This document shows, one piece after another, positions 12,501 to 24,640 of a DNA stretch of 64,000 bases. The translations under genes were made by a program, and so were the position numbers. This DNA comes from Paramacrobiotus metropolitanus (lineage: Eukaryota; Tardigrada; Eutardigrada; Parachela; Macrobiotidae). How positions within the stretch are numbered: position 1 is the stretch's first letter; every line of letters begins with the position of its first letter. Where the stretch lies: the NCBI RefSeq assembly GCF_019649055.1, contig NW_026570434.1, positions 1 through 64,000 of the forward strand, written 5' to 3'. The notes below the pieces were generated by a model. The model was not told the DNA's origin, made no database searches, and saw nothing but the letters and a program-made list of their open reading frames with translations.

Positions 12501-13460
12501 TCAGCCCATTTATTGAGTCAGCAAAAAAGTACTGCACAATCGAATAATATCTTTACCTCGAGTATTACACTGATCATCTATATTTAAGATTTACCAAATC
12601 GATTTTTCCAGTTTCAAATACGTTGTTCACTTCTGATAGCGTCGGACATTTTTTTCCAATTCTACCGTTGAAAAAACGCTACATCGCTACATATCAAAAG
12701 GATTTGGTTTTCATTTATCTGTGTTACCATTTCACCAAGGACGTCGAAATATACAGTACTGTCAGGTTGAAGACAGGAATTATTAGGCGGAATGTAAACT
12801 GCAATTAAACTGATCTCAGTGTTTAAGAACGGGATACCAATAATTACGTTAAGTATGTCATCGTGGTCTGCAGTACAAATTTTGAGGGCTACCGTTAGCG
12901 GTTCTCTTACAAACACCTCAATCCCACCACCACTGTATGATACTCAGCTCTTACTTATTGATCTAAAACCACCAATTCGCAGAACTGGTTCATGTTTTTT
13001 CGTATGGGTTTCGACTAATACGATAATATCCATTTTCATAATAACTGACATGAATTCTTTGTAAAAAGTTTCGTAATTCACATTTAGGTAGATAACCCGT
13101 AAAGGATAGGATACGCAGTTCTGTATCATTCCCGCGTTTACAGTTATATCCTGTGACTTTTCAGGTAGTGCGGCAATCAAATCGTCCTTGCCGGTACTCT
13201 GAACTGGAACGCTAGCATTACCGGTTTGGTCGTTAAGGTGCTCTATACTTGACTCTATACTGTATCTGTATGTGTGCCTTTCCACGGCCTGCCAAAACCT
13301 TGCGGAAAGGAGCACTGATGAGGGTTGGCACAGACGGACGTTAGTTATTGACGTTACTATTAACTTGACCCACAGGTCTCTGTATGCATGTGATCTAAAT
13401 TCACAGACTATTCGGGCAAAGCAATGATCGCAACGGCATGATAGACTAGCCACCGGGATG
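9575..13460 (-). mobile_element. Decayed LINE (CR1/L2/Jockey-like), near full length
   Basis: Minus-strand fragments occur in the correct order. APE-type endonuclease: LNVNYETFYKEF and DIIVLVETHTKKHEP (about 13110-12960), SLIAVYIPPNN (about 12800), SVVDYMLVQ and SEDNFSDHQPL (12440-12330). Reverse transcriptase: MILAERVNQWSN (11440), VAFLDYSSA (11310), the catalytic YADD box in LLLKYADDIVLISR (10978-11005), then FKYLGLVINENL (10770). C-terminal Cys/His segment: CPGCEAVDTEDHSLFLCP (about 10010). Frameshifts separate these pieces, so the element is dead. The 3' end carries ATTC repeats (about 9583-9600), typical of elements that end in a short tandem repeat rather than poly(A). Confidence 0.88.
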
Positions 13461-13779
13461 GTGGTATGCGGTAAATAAATTTACTTCAAGTCAACCCAGG
13501 AGCCAGACTAATAACAGACCGCAAATATCGAACGCACAGACGATAAACAGACGAATAGGTTATCTAATAATTTCGGTCAGTAGTTACGGGTATTTATGGT
13601 ATGTTTATGGTATTAGCTGCGGGCCGGCTGAACGGTACCCGTACATATTTGTGCGTTTTTCTATACGTACTGTAAACCAATACCTGTCGTTGTCGGCAGC
13701 TTGTTCAATGTATTCAACGCCGATTAATCCTACAGATAAACAACGGTAGACAACCGCTATAATTTTATTTATACAAGCT

Positions 13780-15856
13780 AGGGTAGTAATGTACTGTACG
13801 AGGAGGATTATAGTTGAGTCGGTAGCGCATAGCTGCTGCGAGTTAACCCAGGAAAACCGGGTACTAGAAGGGATGGGACTACAGTTTTGAAAATTGGCAG
13901 TTCGGGACAGAAAAATTCAATTAAGAAAAAAATATTTTTTCAAAATTTTAGCGACCAGAGGTCAAGCAGGAGATGACCATGTCGGCCTGACATGCATGGT
14001 AACCATGTTGCGCCGACATGTTATCCATTGCCGTTTATAACAACTGATAAAAAAATCGCACAGAATATGTCAATAGCTCAACCGATAGATCTCAACGAGT
14101 ACTTCAATATAGGTGCATTGTGATGGTCATCGAAATGACCAGTGGTCAACAAAAATTTAAAACTAAAAGCGCTCAAATGCACCATTACATAAGTGCTAAT
14201 TGAACATTTCGCAGCAATTGGTCACTTCCGCTTATGTTTTGGACAACCGGTCATCAACTAAACTGTGGATCACAGTTCGAGTGACATGTACGGTGGAAGT
14301 AATACTGGAAGTAATAAGTAATACTGCTGTATATCCGGTTGTGCAACGGAATGGGATAGTAGAGATAAAGAGCAGGGCTGGTTCCAGAAAATGATCACCA
14401 TCGTTAATAGACCGGTGGTCAATTCTTCAAAGTGTTTTACAAGTGACCAGTTGTTAAGAAATACGGGAGTATGACTATCAAAGTCAGCAAAGTTCTGCTA
14501 AGCCTGTTTCTTGTGACTACATATTCACAAACAACAAATTTTAATATTTAGAAAGGAAGACAGGACTTCTGAATTACTTCTAATATCCATTTTATTTTCA
14601 GCTTCGCATAGATTGATTTCTACAGGTTACAAGGCATGCCGGCCGCATGAGTGCTCATAAACCGGAAGGTCCAAATGTGTACTTGATGCAAGGGCACAAG
14701 CTTTACTATCAGAGTGTTAACGCACTAGCGCTTGATTAATAACTTTTACAGGACTTCTCACCCATTATTACTTAATTTAATTCAGATAAAATTTGCAAAG
14801 AATGTACGCATTGCTCATGAGCAATGGAGTAGCCAGATTACAGGACATGGCATGAAACGCTCCACACACAAGCAACTGCACTGTACAGCCGAAAAATTTA
14901 TTCACGCACCTAGTCCGGTGACTCCGGTCCTACGTTGAGTCGTTTTTGCGGTTTAATATAGGTAGTACGGGTTATAGCTATTTTAAAGCTACCGAGGCAG
15001 TCATTACACAAATGTCTTACATTTCATTTACGCTGATTTTAATGGCGTTTAATCAAAAATTATATTTTTCGGATTTCCGGCCTGTGCTGACCAGTGGTCA
15101 CTTTGCTGACCATTATGGTACAATCAGTTAATACAGCATTTTATGGGCTTTCTTTTGACTGTTTATCGTCCCGTGTACGATGCTTCTGCCCATAGATATG
15201 AATTTTAAAGAATAATAATTAAATAGTATTATGTCCAACCGTGTCAAAGCCGACATGGTATTTTCAATTGACCAGCACTGACCAGTGAACGGTTTTTCTC
15301 TGAACTTTGTTTCAATTTTGTATAGAGCTCAGCAATTACTTCTTTCATGATTTTTCTGGAAATTAACTGATGTGGAGGTGGCTGTAAAGGGAAGCAGGAC
15401 CTCAGAGAACTCCGTTTGGTCAGTATTGACCATGTTTGGCCACTCCCTGGACTTTACGGACATGAGGGAGTTAACGGTTATACATTGTTAACTGTAGTCT
15501 AACATCTTTTCTTTGAAATAAAACCATTAAAACCAACCTAGGACCATAGTTACGGATAAGAGAGAAGAAGTCCTCCACCATGTCGGTCTAACACGCATAG
15601 TATGGAACGGGTTAAACTGAACACCAGTTCCGTGAGCTACTGACGTAACAGTCAACCGTGGATGGTTGCATTTCCAACAGTTGAACATCAGTCGCCGTGG
15701 GGGGTTGCATTATTAACATACCAACCGCAGCCATTGGCTTGTGCAACCATCCACGGTTGGCTGTTACGCCAACAGCTTACCGAAATGGTGTTCAGTTTAA
15801 CTCGCAGCAGCTGTGCGCTACCGACTCAACTATAATCCTCCTCGTACTGTTACCCT
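13780..15856. mobile_element. 2.1 kb TIR element with TGACCA/TGGTCA words
   Basis: Terminal inverted repeats of about 65 bp. Both begin AGGGTA and share GTACGAGGAGGATTATAGTT and GAGTCGGTAGCGCA. No target duplication is evident. The interior has no convincing transposase but contains many near-palindromes of the form TGACCA-N-TGGTCA (about 13950, 14138, 14411, 15088, 15270, 15418). It also contains a local inverted repeat (15610-15800) built on AACTGAACACCA and CAACCRTGGATGGTTG. Confidence 0.65.
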
Positions 15857-16490
15857 GCACTTGCCGAAAGTTTCAGTGGCTCAAAACTAGACGTACGTTG
15901 TACGAGCGCGCTCAGTCACCATTCAAGGTTCACATAGGTTCAAGGTTCACTAGGCCTGCAACAGCGTAGTCTTGCCGTTTTGGCTTTTCGTTACTTATCG
16001 CTCACGACCCAACGATCGGACTTTTCGTAAAATGTTCGTTTTGGAAAAAGCGGCGCAAATACGAAAACCGTTTTTAAAATATGAAAAGTCCGTTTCATCT
16101 GGAGGTCGCACGAAAACGATATGAAAACTCACGAAAAGTCAAAACAGCAACACTACAACAGCGTGCAGACGGTTGTCCGAACGCAAGAGGCTTTAGCTCT
16201 CACACAGCTACAGTATCGTACAGCTCATACTGTGCAAAATTTCGGCAAGTGCATGGTAACTGTACAGTATGTTTATTATTCCTTTATGTTGGGTGTGCAG
16301 ATACAGTAAACATAGACGGTAACTAGCCGCTTTCCAACAGAATACGGTTACGAGTACTTGCACTGTGACACGCTGACCGACGTGACCGTATTAAGTCATT
16401 CTGCTCGTTATGTGTTGTTTCTGTACAGTTTACATCCAGCAAAAATGCACTGCATCAGCATAAAACAATCAAGGTCGACTCGTTCTCCCT
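15857..16490. other. Stretch without a supported gene
   Basis: Downstream of the carbonic anhydrase stop codon. It has repeated CGAAAA/TTTTCG words around 16000-16140 and no coding exon that I can support. Confidence 0.5.
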
Positions 16491-17546
16491 TTAACGTCGG
16501 TCATCGTCTTCCTCGGAGTTTACACAATCCTGCGATCGTGCCCAAGCCCAGTTTGGTTGTCGCTTATGGCGTCGTGCCACCCTTTTAAGGCTCAAGCAAG
16601 GATTAGGTGATAACCATCGCGGTGTCACTGCTGTAGCCTGCGTGATAGTGGTGATAATCTGTCCAGGGTAAATTTTGACTTCTCGTCCATGTGACTGTTG
16701 CACCGGTCGGAAATTATCTACTAGCACGTTATTGGCCGCGTCACCATGTGGATGCTTCTTCAAGGTACGGAACATACTGAGCTGGGCTTGCGTGACCTTT
16801 AGCGGTTCTTTGAACACAGTCCACATCACTGCTTCGGCGCAGGGCGGTGTTGTAAGCGAGCCGAGATAGCGGTAGTACACCGGTGAGGTCGGGATGAAAT
16901 CCTGAAGCCGGAAGTCCTTCAGGGTCACAACTTTGGGCTGACCTTTTTAAGAGAAGGACGTGTCACAAAAACCGTCAAAATATATTTTACCTACTCCTTA
17001 GTCACGAAAAGAGGGCGTCTAATTTTAGTTATGTGATACACAATATAATGTACGAGTTTCATTTTTTCATTGTTTTTTTTCTTGCTCGACAATCCTTATA
17101 GGACCATTTTCTTTCAATAATTTGTTATTTATCTCTCACCGGGATGTGTAAGCTCCAAAAGAGCCGTGAACAACGTATTGATATGCACAAAGCGAGGATC
17201 ATTTTCATCCACAGGATTGTCTGTCAGTTCAAACATGATAGCCAACGCAGCGAAACCCGTGGAATCTCCAAGAGCTTCGTTGTCGTAGAAAATGCTTTTG
17301 CGGTGCACGATATGCAAACTGCAAAACATATTATACAGTCTGTAAAGATAATTAATGTAATTTGCCAGTCTGCCACAGGTGACGTTTGTAACCGACCAAA
17401 ACGTCCAGACGACCAAGACGTCCGGCGGACGCTTTAGTCGTTAAACCGACCAAACCGTCCGGGGGCCAAAAAAACGTCCGCCGTAAATTTTGCCCACTCA
17501 AAAATTTTTGCATTCTCGATGTGACCTGAAGTTCCTGAGAGCGTCT

Positions 17547-17953
17547 CAGCCCGGACACTTTGGTCAGAGCACTATTTTGACCGGACACTTTGGTCGGAGC
17601 ACTATTTCAGCCCGGACACTTTGGTCGGAGCACTATTTCAGCCCAGACACTTTGGTCGGAGCACTGTTTTAGCCCGGACACTTGGGTCGGAGCACTATTT
17701 GGAGCCGGACACATTGGTCGGAGCACTGTTTTAGCCCGGAAACTTGGGTCGGAGCACTATTTCAGCCCGGACACTTTGGTCGGAGCACTATTTCAGCCCG
17801 GGCACTATGGTCGGAGCACTATTTGGAGCCGGACACTTTGGTCGGAGAACTATTTCAGCCCGGACACTTTGGTCGGAGCACTATTTCAGCCCGGACACTT
17901 TGGTCGGAGCACTATTTTAGCCAGGACACTTTGGTTGGAGCACTTTTTTATTC
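17547..17953. repeat. 31-bp tandem array, left arm of FB1
   Basis: About 13 units. The core is GGACACTTTGGTCGGAGCAC followed by TATTTCAGCCC, TATTTTGACC or TATTTGGAGCC variants. Units lack stops in some frames, which creates long spurious ORFs. Confidence 0.95.
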
Positions 17954-20617
17954 CTGACAGTCAAATCTGGAAATCAGGCGCATTGGCAAAATGTGTTACT
18001 ACTTGGACAGGGTTCTACGGTTCATGTTATTATGCAAAAATGTTTTCGTCGTCACTCTATGAATAAATTTTATTTGTTACAGTCATTCATCACCCGCCTG
18101 AACGAGTGTGCTTTTCTTGAAAGTACACTCTTTGCTGATTATGGTAGAAGAACTGAAATGAGTGCTCTAGTCAATCATGCTTTGATACTTTTCTTTACCG
18201 TATGGACGGTATGATTAAGTGCAAGCTTTCGGTCAGCCTAAATACTATACAAACGGACCGTATAATGGTTGACTTGTAAAGGCTGCCTTTCATAGCTATT
18301 TTAAATAACCGGGTGACCGAGCGCAAACTGCGCGGAACAAATTAGTTACAGATAAATTACGTTATTGAAAGACTGTTAAGGTTTCATATGATGCTTATCG
18401 AAGTTACCTTGATAATTACCCAGTTATTAACAAATTCATTGCCTTTTCCACTGGCAGGCGTCAATTACGCACCAGCTAGCTACTTACATGAACTTCTTTT
18501 TTTATTTTAAAAGGATAAATTCTTGCAAAGCTGGCTGATACACTGAAGAAACCTCCAAACATGCTTTCGCTTGAGTGCTACTTTGCGAGCTTTCCTCGTG
18601 CAGCAGTTCGGCTTCGCCTTATGTTCCTATCACTTATTTACTACCAAAATTCAAAGATAATTTTTTTCATGAAGATACCGTTTGAAACAGTGACGCTGGA
18701 ATCATTTGAGTAAGGTTAGTTGCGCTCATCCATTTTATTCGCAAAACATCTTGCCGGTTCTCAAGAGTAGCATTCCTCAGCAAGCATTTGTTATTATTCG
18801 TCGAAAATCGACAATTTTGGCGTGAACTTTCAAGTTCAAGCATTATGTAATTAAAGCGTTCATCATAAAGTTCATTTTAATTCATGTTTCTCGAAAATCG
18901 CTATGTTTCTAGTCCACAAACACGAACAAAAACTTATAAAAAACGTGGAACGATGTACATATAGAAATTTCAACAGTAGATCTGTAGTAGTCTTAAGTCT
19001 CCACAAAGTGGGACTTCAACATTTGGAGTCCAAATCGGTTCGGAGGGCGATTCGATAACAATAGCCCGCAATGGCTTAGACTTCACAAAGGCCTATTGTA
19101 TTTTTAGTCTATACATTTTACGCAATTGACAGGGCGGTTCGACAAACGGTGGAACATGGGGGTATCAGCAAACTATTCTAAATGCATAAACTACCGCACA
19201 AAGAAACGGTAATACGTTCGTCTGCGACCGTTAAGCGTGGAAATATCAATACCGTGCCTTTGCCGTTGTATTAACCTTTCGTATAACTGTTGCTCTGTTT
19301 TGAGCAAATCAATGCATAAATGACGAATGCTGCGTTGTTAAAGTTAACTGTGTTGTGTTGATAAAGTTAAATATTTGTTGAAAATAAAGCTTATTGAATC
19401 GCCCCAAAGGGTTGTCGCATCGCCCGGCGAAGAACAATGAACACGGAACCAGAGTTGCGCACCCGGATTCACTGACGGATCCAGGTTTGTTTTAATCGCC
19501 CTACGTACCGTCCAAATCACAAAATTTTTCTGATACAGAACACTGCCCTCTACATAAGTATCAAGCAGCTAACCGCCATCCCGCAGCTACTCGAAGCTTG
19601 CCAGTTGCCAGTTGTCAGCAAAAGGTTCGCGAATCTCACTTGGAACACTTCTTTAATAGGTTCCCCTAGTTTTCTGTGTGTTCAGTTTTCAAAATAATTC
19701 AGACCTTTCTCGAGTATATGTTTTTGTTATCCTAAAACGCAACACTATAGACAAAGGTTTCTAGAAGCTTACTTCCCAGTCAGACCGAAACAAAAGACCG
19801 AAAATATCCAAGTAAACCAAATTCGCCAAATTTCAATATCATCACACAAGCTCCCAAACAACTGAAGCCAGCAGTTACTTAACGTCCTCGCTAATTGGTT
19901 GTGGTGGAGGTCCGTAGACTTTGTATGATAGGGTTTTTTGAAGTTTTCTATCAAACGAACTTTGGTTTTTGAAATCCACCGCTAAGGGATCTCGGGGATT
20001 CGACGCTGGCCACGCCCCCTCTTAAGCTTTTATTAAGCGCAATAATTTATGTGTGCGTGACCGACGTGGCCGACGTGACAGAAAGTCCCGTTTCCTTTAA
20101 AATAGAGGACCTTCGCTTCGCTTCGGTCGAAAATGTAATACTGAAAAACAAACATAAAAAATATTAAACTAGAAAGCGTAAACCATTAAACATTTTGGGG
20201 GGAAAGCGCCAGCATACTGTCGCCCCTTACAACTCATCATCTCACCGTAATTTTTAAGGTAAGCTGTATTTCCTTAAAAGAAGCCTTACCAAATAGAAAG
20301 TGAAAACATCAAAATTTTAAGAAACTTAGATTTGGCAGCTACTCGGTTTTTGATTACTTCGTATCTTGCCAAATTCACGCTGGCATATCGTTTCTCTAAT
20401 GGGAATGCTCAATAGGTTACAGGCAATGAAATGCGCGGCATCCTATACGCTATTGCGCACTGCCTTTATTCAATCGCTAATTGCTGTTTTTTTTCATTGT
20501 TTCGCTATCCAAAAGTTTCGTATCGCCGTGGACGCTAATGTAGATATTGTAAAATAAATCCCATCCGCTTTCCCGCCGAAGGTCGACTGATATGTGATGA
20601 ACCCCATGACCAAATTG

Positions 20618-21112
20618 TCCGAGCTGAAACAGTGCTCCGACCAAAGTGTCCGGGCTGAAATAGTGCTCCGGCCAAAGTGTCCGGGCTGAAATAGTGCTCC
20701 GACCAAAGTGTCCGGTCAAAATAATGCTCCGAGCAAAGTGCCCGGGCTGAAATAGTGCTCCGACCAAAGTGTCCGGTCAAAATAGTGCTCCGACCAAAGT
20801 GTCCGGGCTAAAATAGTGCTCCGACCAAAGTGTCCGGTCAAAATAGTGCTCCGACCAAAGTGCCCGGGCTGAAATAGTGCTCCGACCAAAGTGTCCGGGC
20901 TGAAATAGTGCTCCGACCAAAGTGTCCGGTCAAAATAGTGCTCCGACCAAAGTGTCCGGGCTAAAATAGTGCTCCGACCAAAGTGTCCGGGCTGAAATAG
21001 TGCTCCGACCAAAGTGTCCGGGCTGAAATAGTGCTCCGACCAAAGTATCCGGTCAAAATAGTGCTCCGACCAAAGTGTCCGGGATGAAATAGTGCTCAGA
21101 CCAAAGTGTCCG
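20618..21112. repeat. 31-bp tandem array, right arm of FB1
   Basis: About 16 units of the reverse complement, TGCTCCGACCAAAGTGTCCG plus GGCTGAAATAG or GTCAAAATAG. The two variants alternate in a patterned way, suggesting higher-order unit amplification. Confidence 0.95.
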
Positions 21113-22575
21113 GGTTTAGACGCTCTCAGGAACTTAGGGTCACATCGAAAATGCAAAAATTTTTGAGTGGGCAAAATTTACGGCGGACGTTTTTTTGGCC
21201 CCCGGACGGTTTGGTCGGTTTAACGACTAAAACGTCCGCCGGACGTCTTGGTCGTCCGGACGTTTTAGTCGGTTACAGACGTTTACTTCAAGTGGATATC
21301 GCTATCCGTCGATCACGTGCTCCGACCCACGGGTGTTAACAGAACCCCAGTGAAAATGGAATTGTAGGAATACATAATCATCGCCCAGGCTGCCACCACG
21401 GATTTCCGGTGCGGTTGCATAATGTCCCGTAAACTGCGCTGCAAAAACCGATTCCAGACGTGTCAAACTTTCTGCATTCACATCAATACAGTATATAAAG
21501 AATTATTGGTAAGCCGTATTACAAACATGACCAAGGTTGACGGCCGTCCAACTATCATTCCTGGACGGAGTACCGTACCTTACGAAGGCCAACGGTTCTA
21601 AAGCGGGATCTCGCACCGCCAAACGTGTATCGATGGGGATGGGTGACTGACGACGGCCCTCACATCGGGATACGCTTTCGCCTATGTTTCCGGTATAAGA
21701 TCTACTAGCCACAAATCGAAAGAGTCAAGATGGTGAAACTACATTAACTAAGCAGTCTCTTGCCTGCTGTATGGTTCGCTCTGTCAGTGTATCACCAGTG
21801 CGGCGGGACCGGCGACTTGGGAGGGTCTGCCGGACAATTCGGGTCCACAAGGGTGATAACGGCGCTGGTTACTGACGCTAAAAAAAGATAATCGTTCAAA
21901 CTGTTTCATAGTAAAACTTTACAGTCTTTACCAATTAGGTTGCCCAGAATGCACACGATGAACTCAGGGCGCTGATTTCTTCTTAACTGACACGACATGT
22001 TTGCCTTGCCGCCCTTATTTTTGTTACAGAGAAGGAACGGCTATTAGGAACCTAACGCAGCTGACTATCATATCGAGACGAAGAGAAGGAAATTTTCGCT
22101 GGTATTAAGAAATGTGCAGTGCCGCTCCGGCAATAAATATCTCGTAGGCGACCACTCCCTACTATCGCCGGCATGCACATGCGAGTGGCTCTTTATTTGT
22201 TAATCGCCGAGCACCGGTTCTCATGCACATATCGTGCATGAAGCACTAACTAAGGCAGAAGCCCCTTTTATTACCATCTCAAGCGTGAAACGTTACTGAC
22301 GCGTTATGAAATATCGAGCCGCAGCTTTATTGTTAGTTGTTATTTGGTTTTCAGATTAGATTATGCTGCTTCCGGGATGACAATAGCGCTCCAGGCCAGA
22401 AGGCGAGGAAAGAAGGTTTGCTCGTGTGAAAAACTGCCAAGCACGTGACGACCACTTTTAAAATCAATGCAAATCAAACCGCATTTGCGGAGCCATAGGC
22501 CAACATTTACTAATGGTAAGAAGCATCAGTAGCAAACTATTGCCGATATTAGTTTTGCCATGGATGAAAAGCTGT

Positions 22576-23886
22576 TTAATGGCGCGAGCCGAAGCGACCA
22601 CGGCCGTCCAGGTAATAATCGTTGTTGCTGTTAGAGGTCGTCTGTTTCGGGCAGGTCGCGATGGCCCACTTAGTCCAGGTTCCGCTGCTGAAGGTCCACG
22701 CGTTGCAGCCGGTGGTCACGACCGTGGCGTAGCTGGCATTGCGCACCTCCAGTCGCAGGGCATCCAGAATGGGGATCCCGTCAAAGTTGTTGGTGGCGGC
22801 GTTGAAGCGGAAGACTTCGCCAGCGCGCGAGATCGTCCAGATCTCCCCGTCTTCCCCGACACTGACCCATTTGCTCCAGCGGAACGCTTGATTGGTTCGC
22901 TGCCCGGTACCGCCCAGTTCGCTCCATGTAGGAATTAAGAGGGCCGCATTTAATTTTTGAACATCTCCATAATCCGCGGTTGCTGTTGGCGCCAGAATGT
23001 CCACAGCGGTGTTTTTGTTCAGCGCGTTGATCTGCAAAAGGTGTTTCGAGCTACAGTTAAAACTCAAAATATTTCAGCGGTCTCGGCCTCTCGGTTACAA
23101 AGAACTTATTTACAAAATTTTGGTCCGGCCTGCAAATCCACTGTTCTTATTTTCAGGTACGGAAAATTTTTTTCGAATGATCGAAACGAAACCGCATTTT
23201 GGTACCAACTGGGTTTAATTCTGGGTTTAATACTATTTGTTGTAGCGATACAAACATGTAAAATTGTGATAACTGCATTACAAAATAGCTCTTCAAAATT
23301 TCTTGTCGCGGATGGCTATCTTTAATCGAACAAAACAAACTGAGGAAAACTGGCAGACAGAAGTCTGCACAGGCCAAAACGTTGCTCAAAAACGATGCAA
23401 TGTTGCAGATTACAATACTTGGACCGCGCCCGATCCATATTTTCGAAGAAAAGATCGACTACCATCTTAATTCGGTAGAGTAATGGCTAATCTGCTAACA
23501 AATACTCAGTGGATATTACCAACGCTCACCTGCAGACATCTGCCACTGTTGGTGCCCTCCCAGGCATTGCTGGTTGGATTAAAACGGTACGTCTCACCTG
23601 ACACCGTGCACATATGATGCCAGCCATCCGGGCTAGCGCCCACCGTGACGGCTTTGGTCGAACTAACTCCGGGGTCAATGGGGTCAACGAACGGGACAGG
23701 TGCGGGTAATGCAGTCCATGCCCCACCGACGAGACTGTGGACGATGCCAACTCGATCAATGGCCAGCAGCGCGCTGCCTTTCCCGGAAATGTAGGTGAAA
23801 TTACTGTACGGTGCACTCGGCGACGGGATCTGGCCGAAGACGCCGATCATGCTGACCGACAGAATCAGGAAGCCCTCCGCAATCAT
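22576..23886 (-). CDS. Secreted tectonin-repeat lectin, intact
   Basis: Exon 1 is 23886-23530 and exon 2 is 23031-22576. The intron has donor CAG|GTGAGC and acceptor GCAG|ATCAAC, phase 0. The joined frame is 813 nt, 270 residues. Residues 1-19 are a hydrophobic signal peptide (MIAEGFLILSVSMIGVFGQ). Tectonin-type repeats follow: YISGKGSALLAIDRVGIVH, VGASPDGWHHMC with YRFNP, WVSVGEDGEIWTISRAG with FRFNAATN, then ASYATVV...WTFSSGTWTKW, ending DYYLDGRGRFGSRH. Tectonin propellers in secreted proteins bind carbohydrate or lipid A-type ligands; the ligand here is unknown. The ATG is chosen because it opens the signal peptide and lies about 140 bp below a TATA element. Confidence 0.9.
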
Positions 23887-24017
23887 GGTTAGGAGATTAC
23901 GAATTTACCTTTGAAAACTTACTCTTCAAACGTTAACGGGACAATGGCAGTGTCTGCTACACAATGAACAGTATTTTGATAAAAGGAATTACGGCTTTGG
24001 TTGAACAGTGGAACTGC

Positions 24018-24030
24018 TACTTATAAGAGC
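24018..24030 (-). promoter_or_regulatory. TATA element of intact tectonin gene
   Basis: GCTCTTATAAGTAGC on the minus strand, in the same relative position as in the 5.0 kb pseudogene. Confidence 0.6.
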
Positions 24031-24640
24031 TGCGACCCGCTGAATATGAATTTTATTGCAGTTATAAAAATGTTTTTGTCTGGCCGAAATCTCTGGAAGA
24101 AAGAAAGGAATGTATCATTACCAGGGTCTTCAGAAAAATAACAAATGTAAAAATAGCCTATGAAGTTTGCAATAATTCACATTACTGGCGGGGTTTTATG
24201 ATATCGTAAACCCTGAATTGGCAGTATTAAAGGTTCGGGAAAGTATCTTGCTTATTTACATATGAAAACCTAAATTCCACAATGAGCTTGCACAAGCGGA
24301 AGGAAATGGGCTGTTTCCGCACTTCATTGTCGAAAACAAAGCCGTAAACTGTTATGGAACTAACCCGCTCCAGTTTGCCGGCCAGACGCAATGTCAACAA
24401 TGAACAATCGAGTTGGTGTCTCTCTAATTTTTATCGTCTTTGTGGCTAGACATGCAAAAGGTTCGCTTTGCATAGCGGTGTTTATTGTCAGGATTTGCTC
24501 AAACAACGCTGCCAGTGCTGCGTGAACTTACTGTTGCCTTCTCCATAAAAATGAAACATTTTTTTATAATTTAACGTTTGCGTGACGTGTCGCTTCGCAT
24601 TTTCCAGTAAAATTCACGTAACAAGATTAAAAACTTCCAT

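Larger units (their letters stand above)
17387..21277. mobile_element. Foldback element FB1 in carbonic anhydrase intron
   Basis: The ends are perfect inverted copies starting TGTAACCGAC, within arms of about 600 bp. GACGTT is duplicated immediately outside (17381-17386 and 21278-21283), a clean 6-bp target duplication. Each arm has a unique outer part (about 160 bp, including GACGTCCGGCGGACG and TTTTGCCCACTCAAAAATTT) and an inner array of about 31-bp units. The 2.6 kb core (17954-20610) is AT-rich with no ORF that I recognise. This matches the structure of Foldback (FB-like) transposons; the transposase source is not visible. Confidence 0.88.
16491..21877 (-). pseudogene. Alpha carbonic anhydrase, probably inactivated
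   Basis: The minus strand gives five exons: 21877-21796 (ends PVPPH), about 21704-21523 (SYTGNIG, CEGRRQSPIPID, donor TTT|GTAATA), 21438-21287 (QFTGHYATAPEIRGG, QFHFHWG), 17318-17140 (LHIVHRK) and 16942-16491 (VTLKDF, SLTTPPCAEAVMW). The three zinc-ligand histidines (two in HFHWG, one in LHIVH), the TTPPC loop and the QSPI motif are all present, so the fold and former activity (CO2 hydration) are clear. Against function: codon TAG replaces an expected Lys after HVIDG. Also, exon 3 ends in phase 0 (GAA|GTAAAC) while the LHIVH exon begins one base too early (CAG|T TTG CAT). The 5' end with any signal peptide was not found. A sequencing error is the alternative. Confidence 0.8.
21930..24640 (-). 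repeat. Tectonin duplication block, copy 2
   Basis: Aligns with 2985-5780 across 3' flank, both exons, the TATA region and upstream DNA (shared GTTGAACAGTGGAA, TTATAAGAGCTGCGAC and TATTTACATATGA). Unlike copy 1 it has no MITE in the upstream region. Confidence 0.75.

Noticed and set aside
12160-12516. 118-codon plus-strand ORF with hydrophobic stretch
   Set aside because: Antisense to the LINE endonuclease/linker region; AT-rich antisense gives Phe/Val-rich peptides.
17590-18066. Long ORFs of repeating GHFGRSTISARTLWSEHYF-like peptides
   Set aside because: They are translations of the 31-bp tandem units, present on both arms in both orientations; 31-bp units cycle through all frames and happen to lack stops.
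17547-21112. CRISPR-like spaced repeats
   Set aside because: Units are contiguous with only variant tails rather than unique spacers, lie in an intron of an animal gene, and are inverse in the two arms.
20477-21174. Mirror set of repeat-peptide ORFs on the minus strand
   Set aside because: Same array, right arm of FB1; no splice sites or start context.
16491-21877. Horizontal transfer of the carbonic anhydrase
   Set aside because: Alpha carbonic anhydrases are widespread in animals and the gene has several animal-type introns; nothing in the sequence requires transfer.
22513-22938. 141-codon plus-strand ORF
   Set aside because: Antisense of tectonin exon 2; equivalent antisense ORFs recur at 3684 and 28880 because the exons are paralogous.
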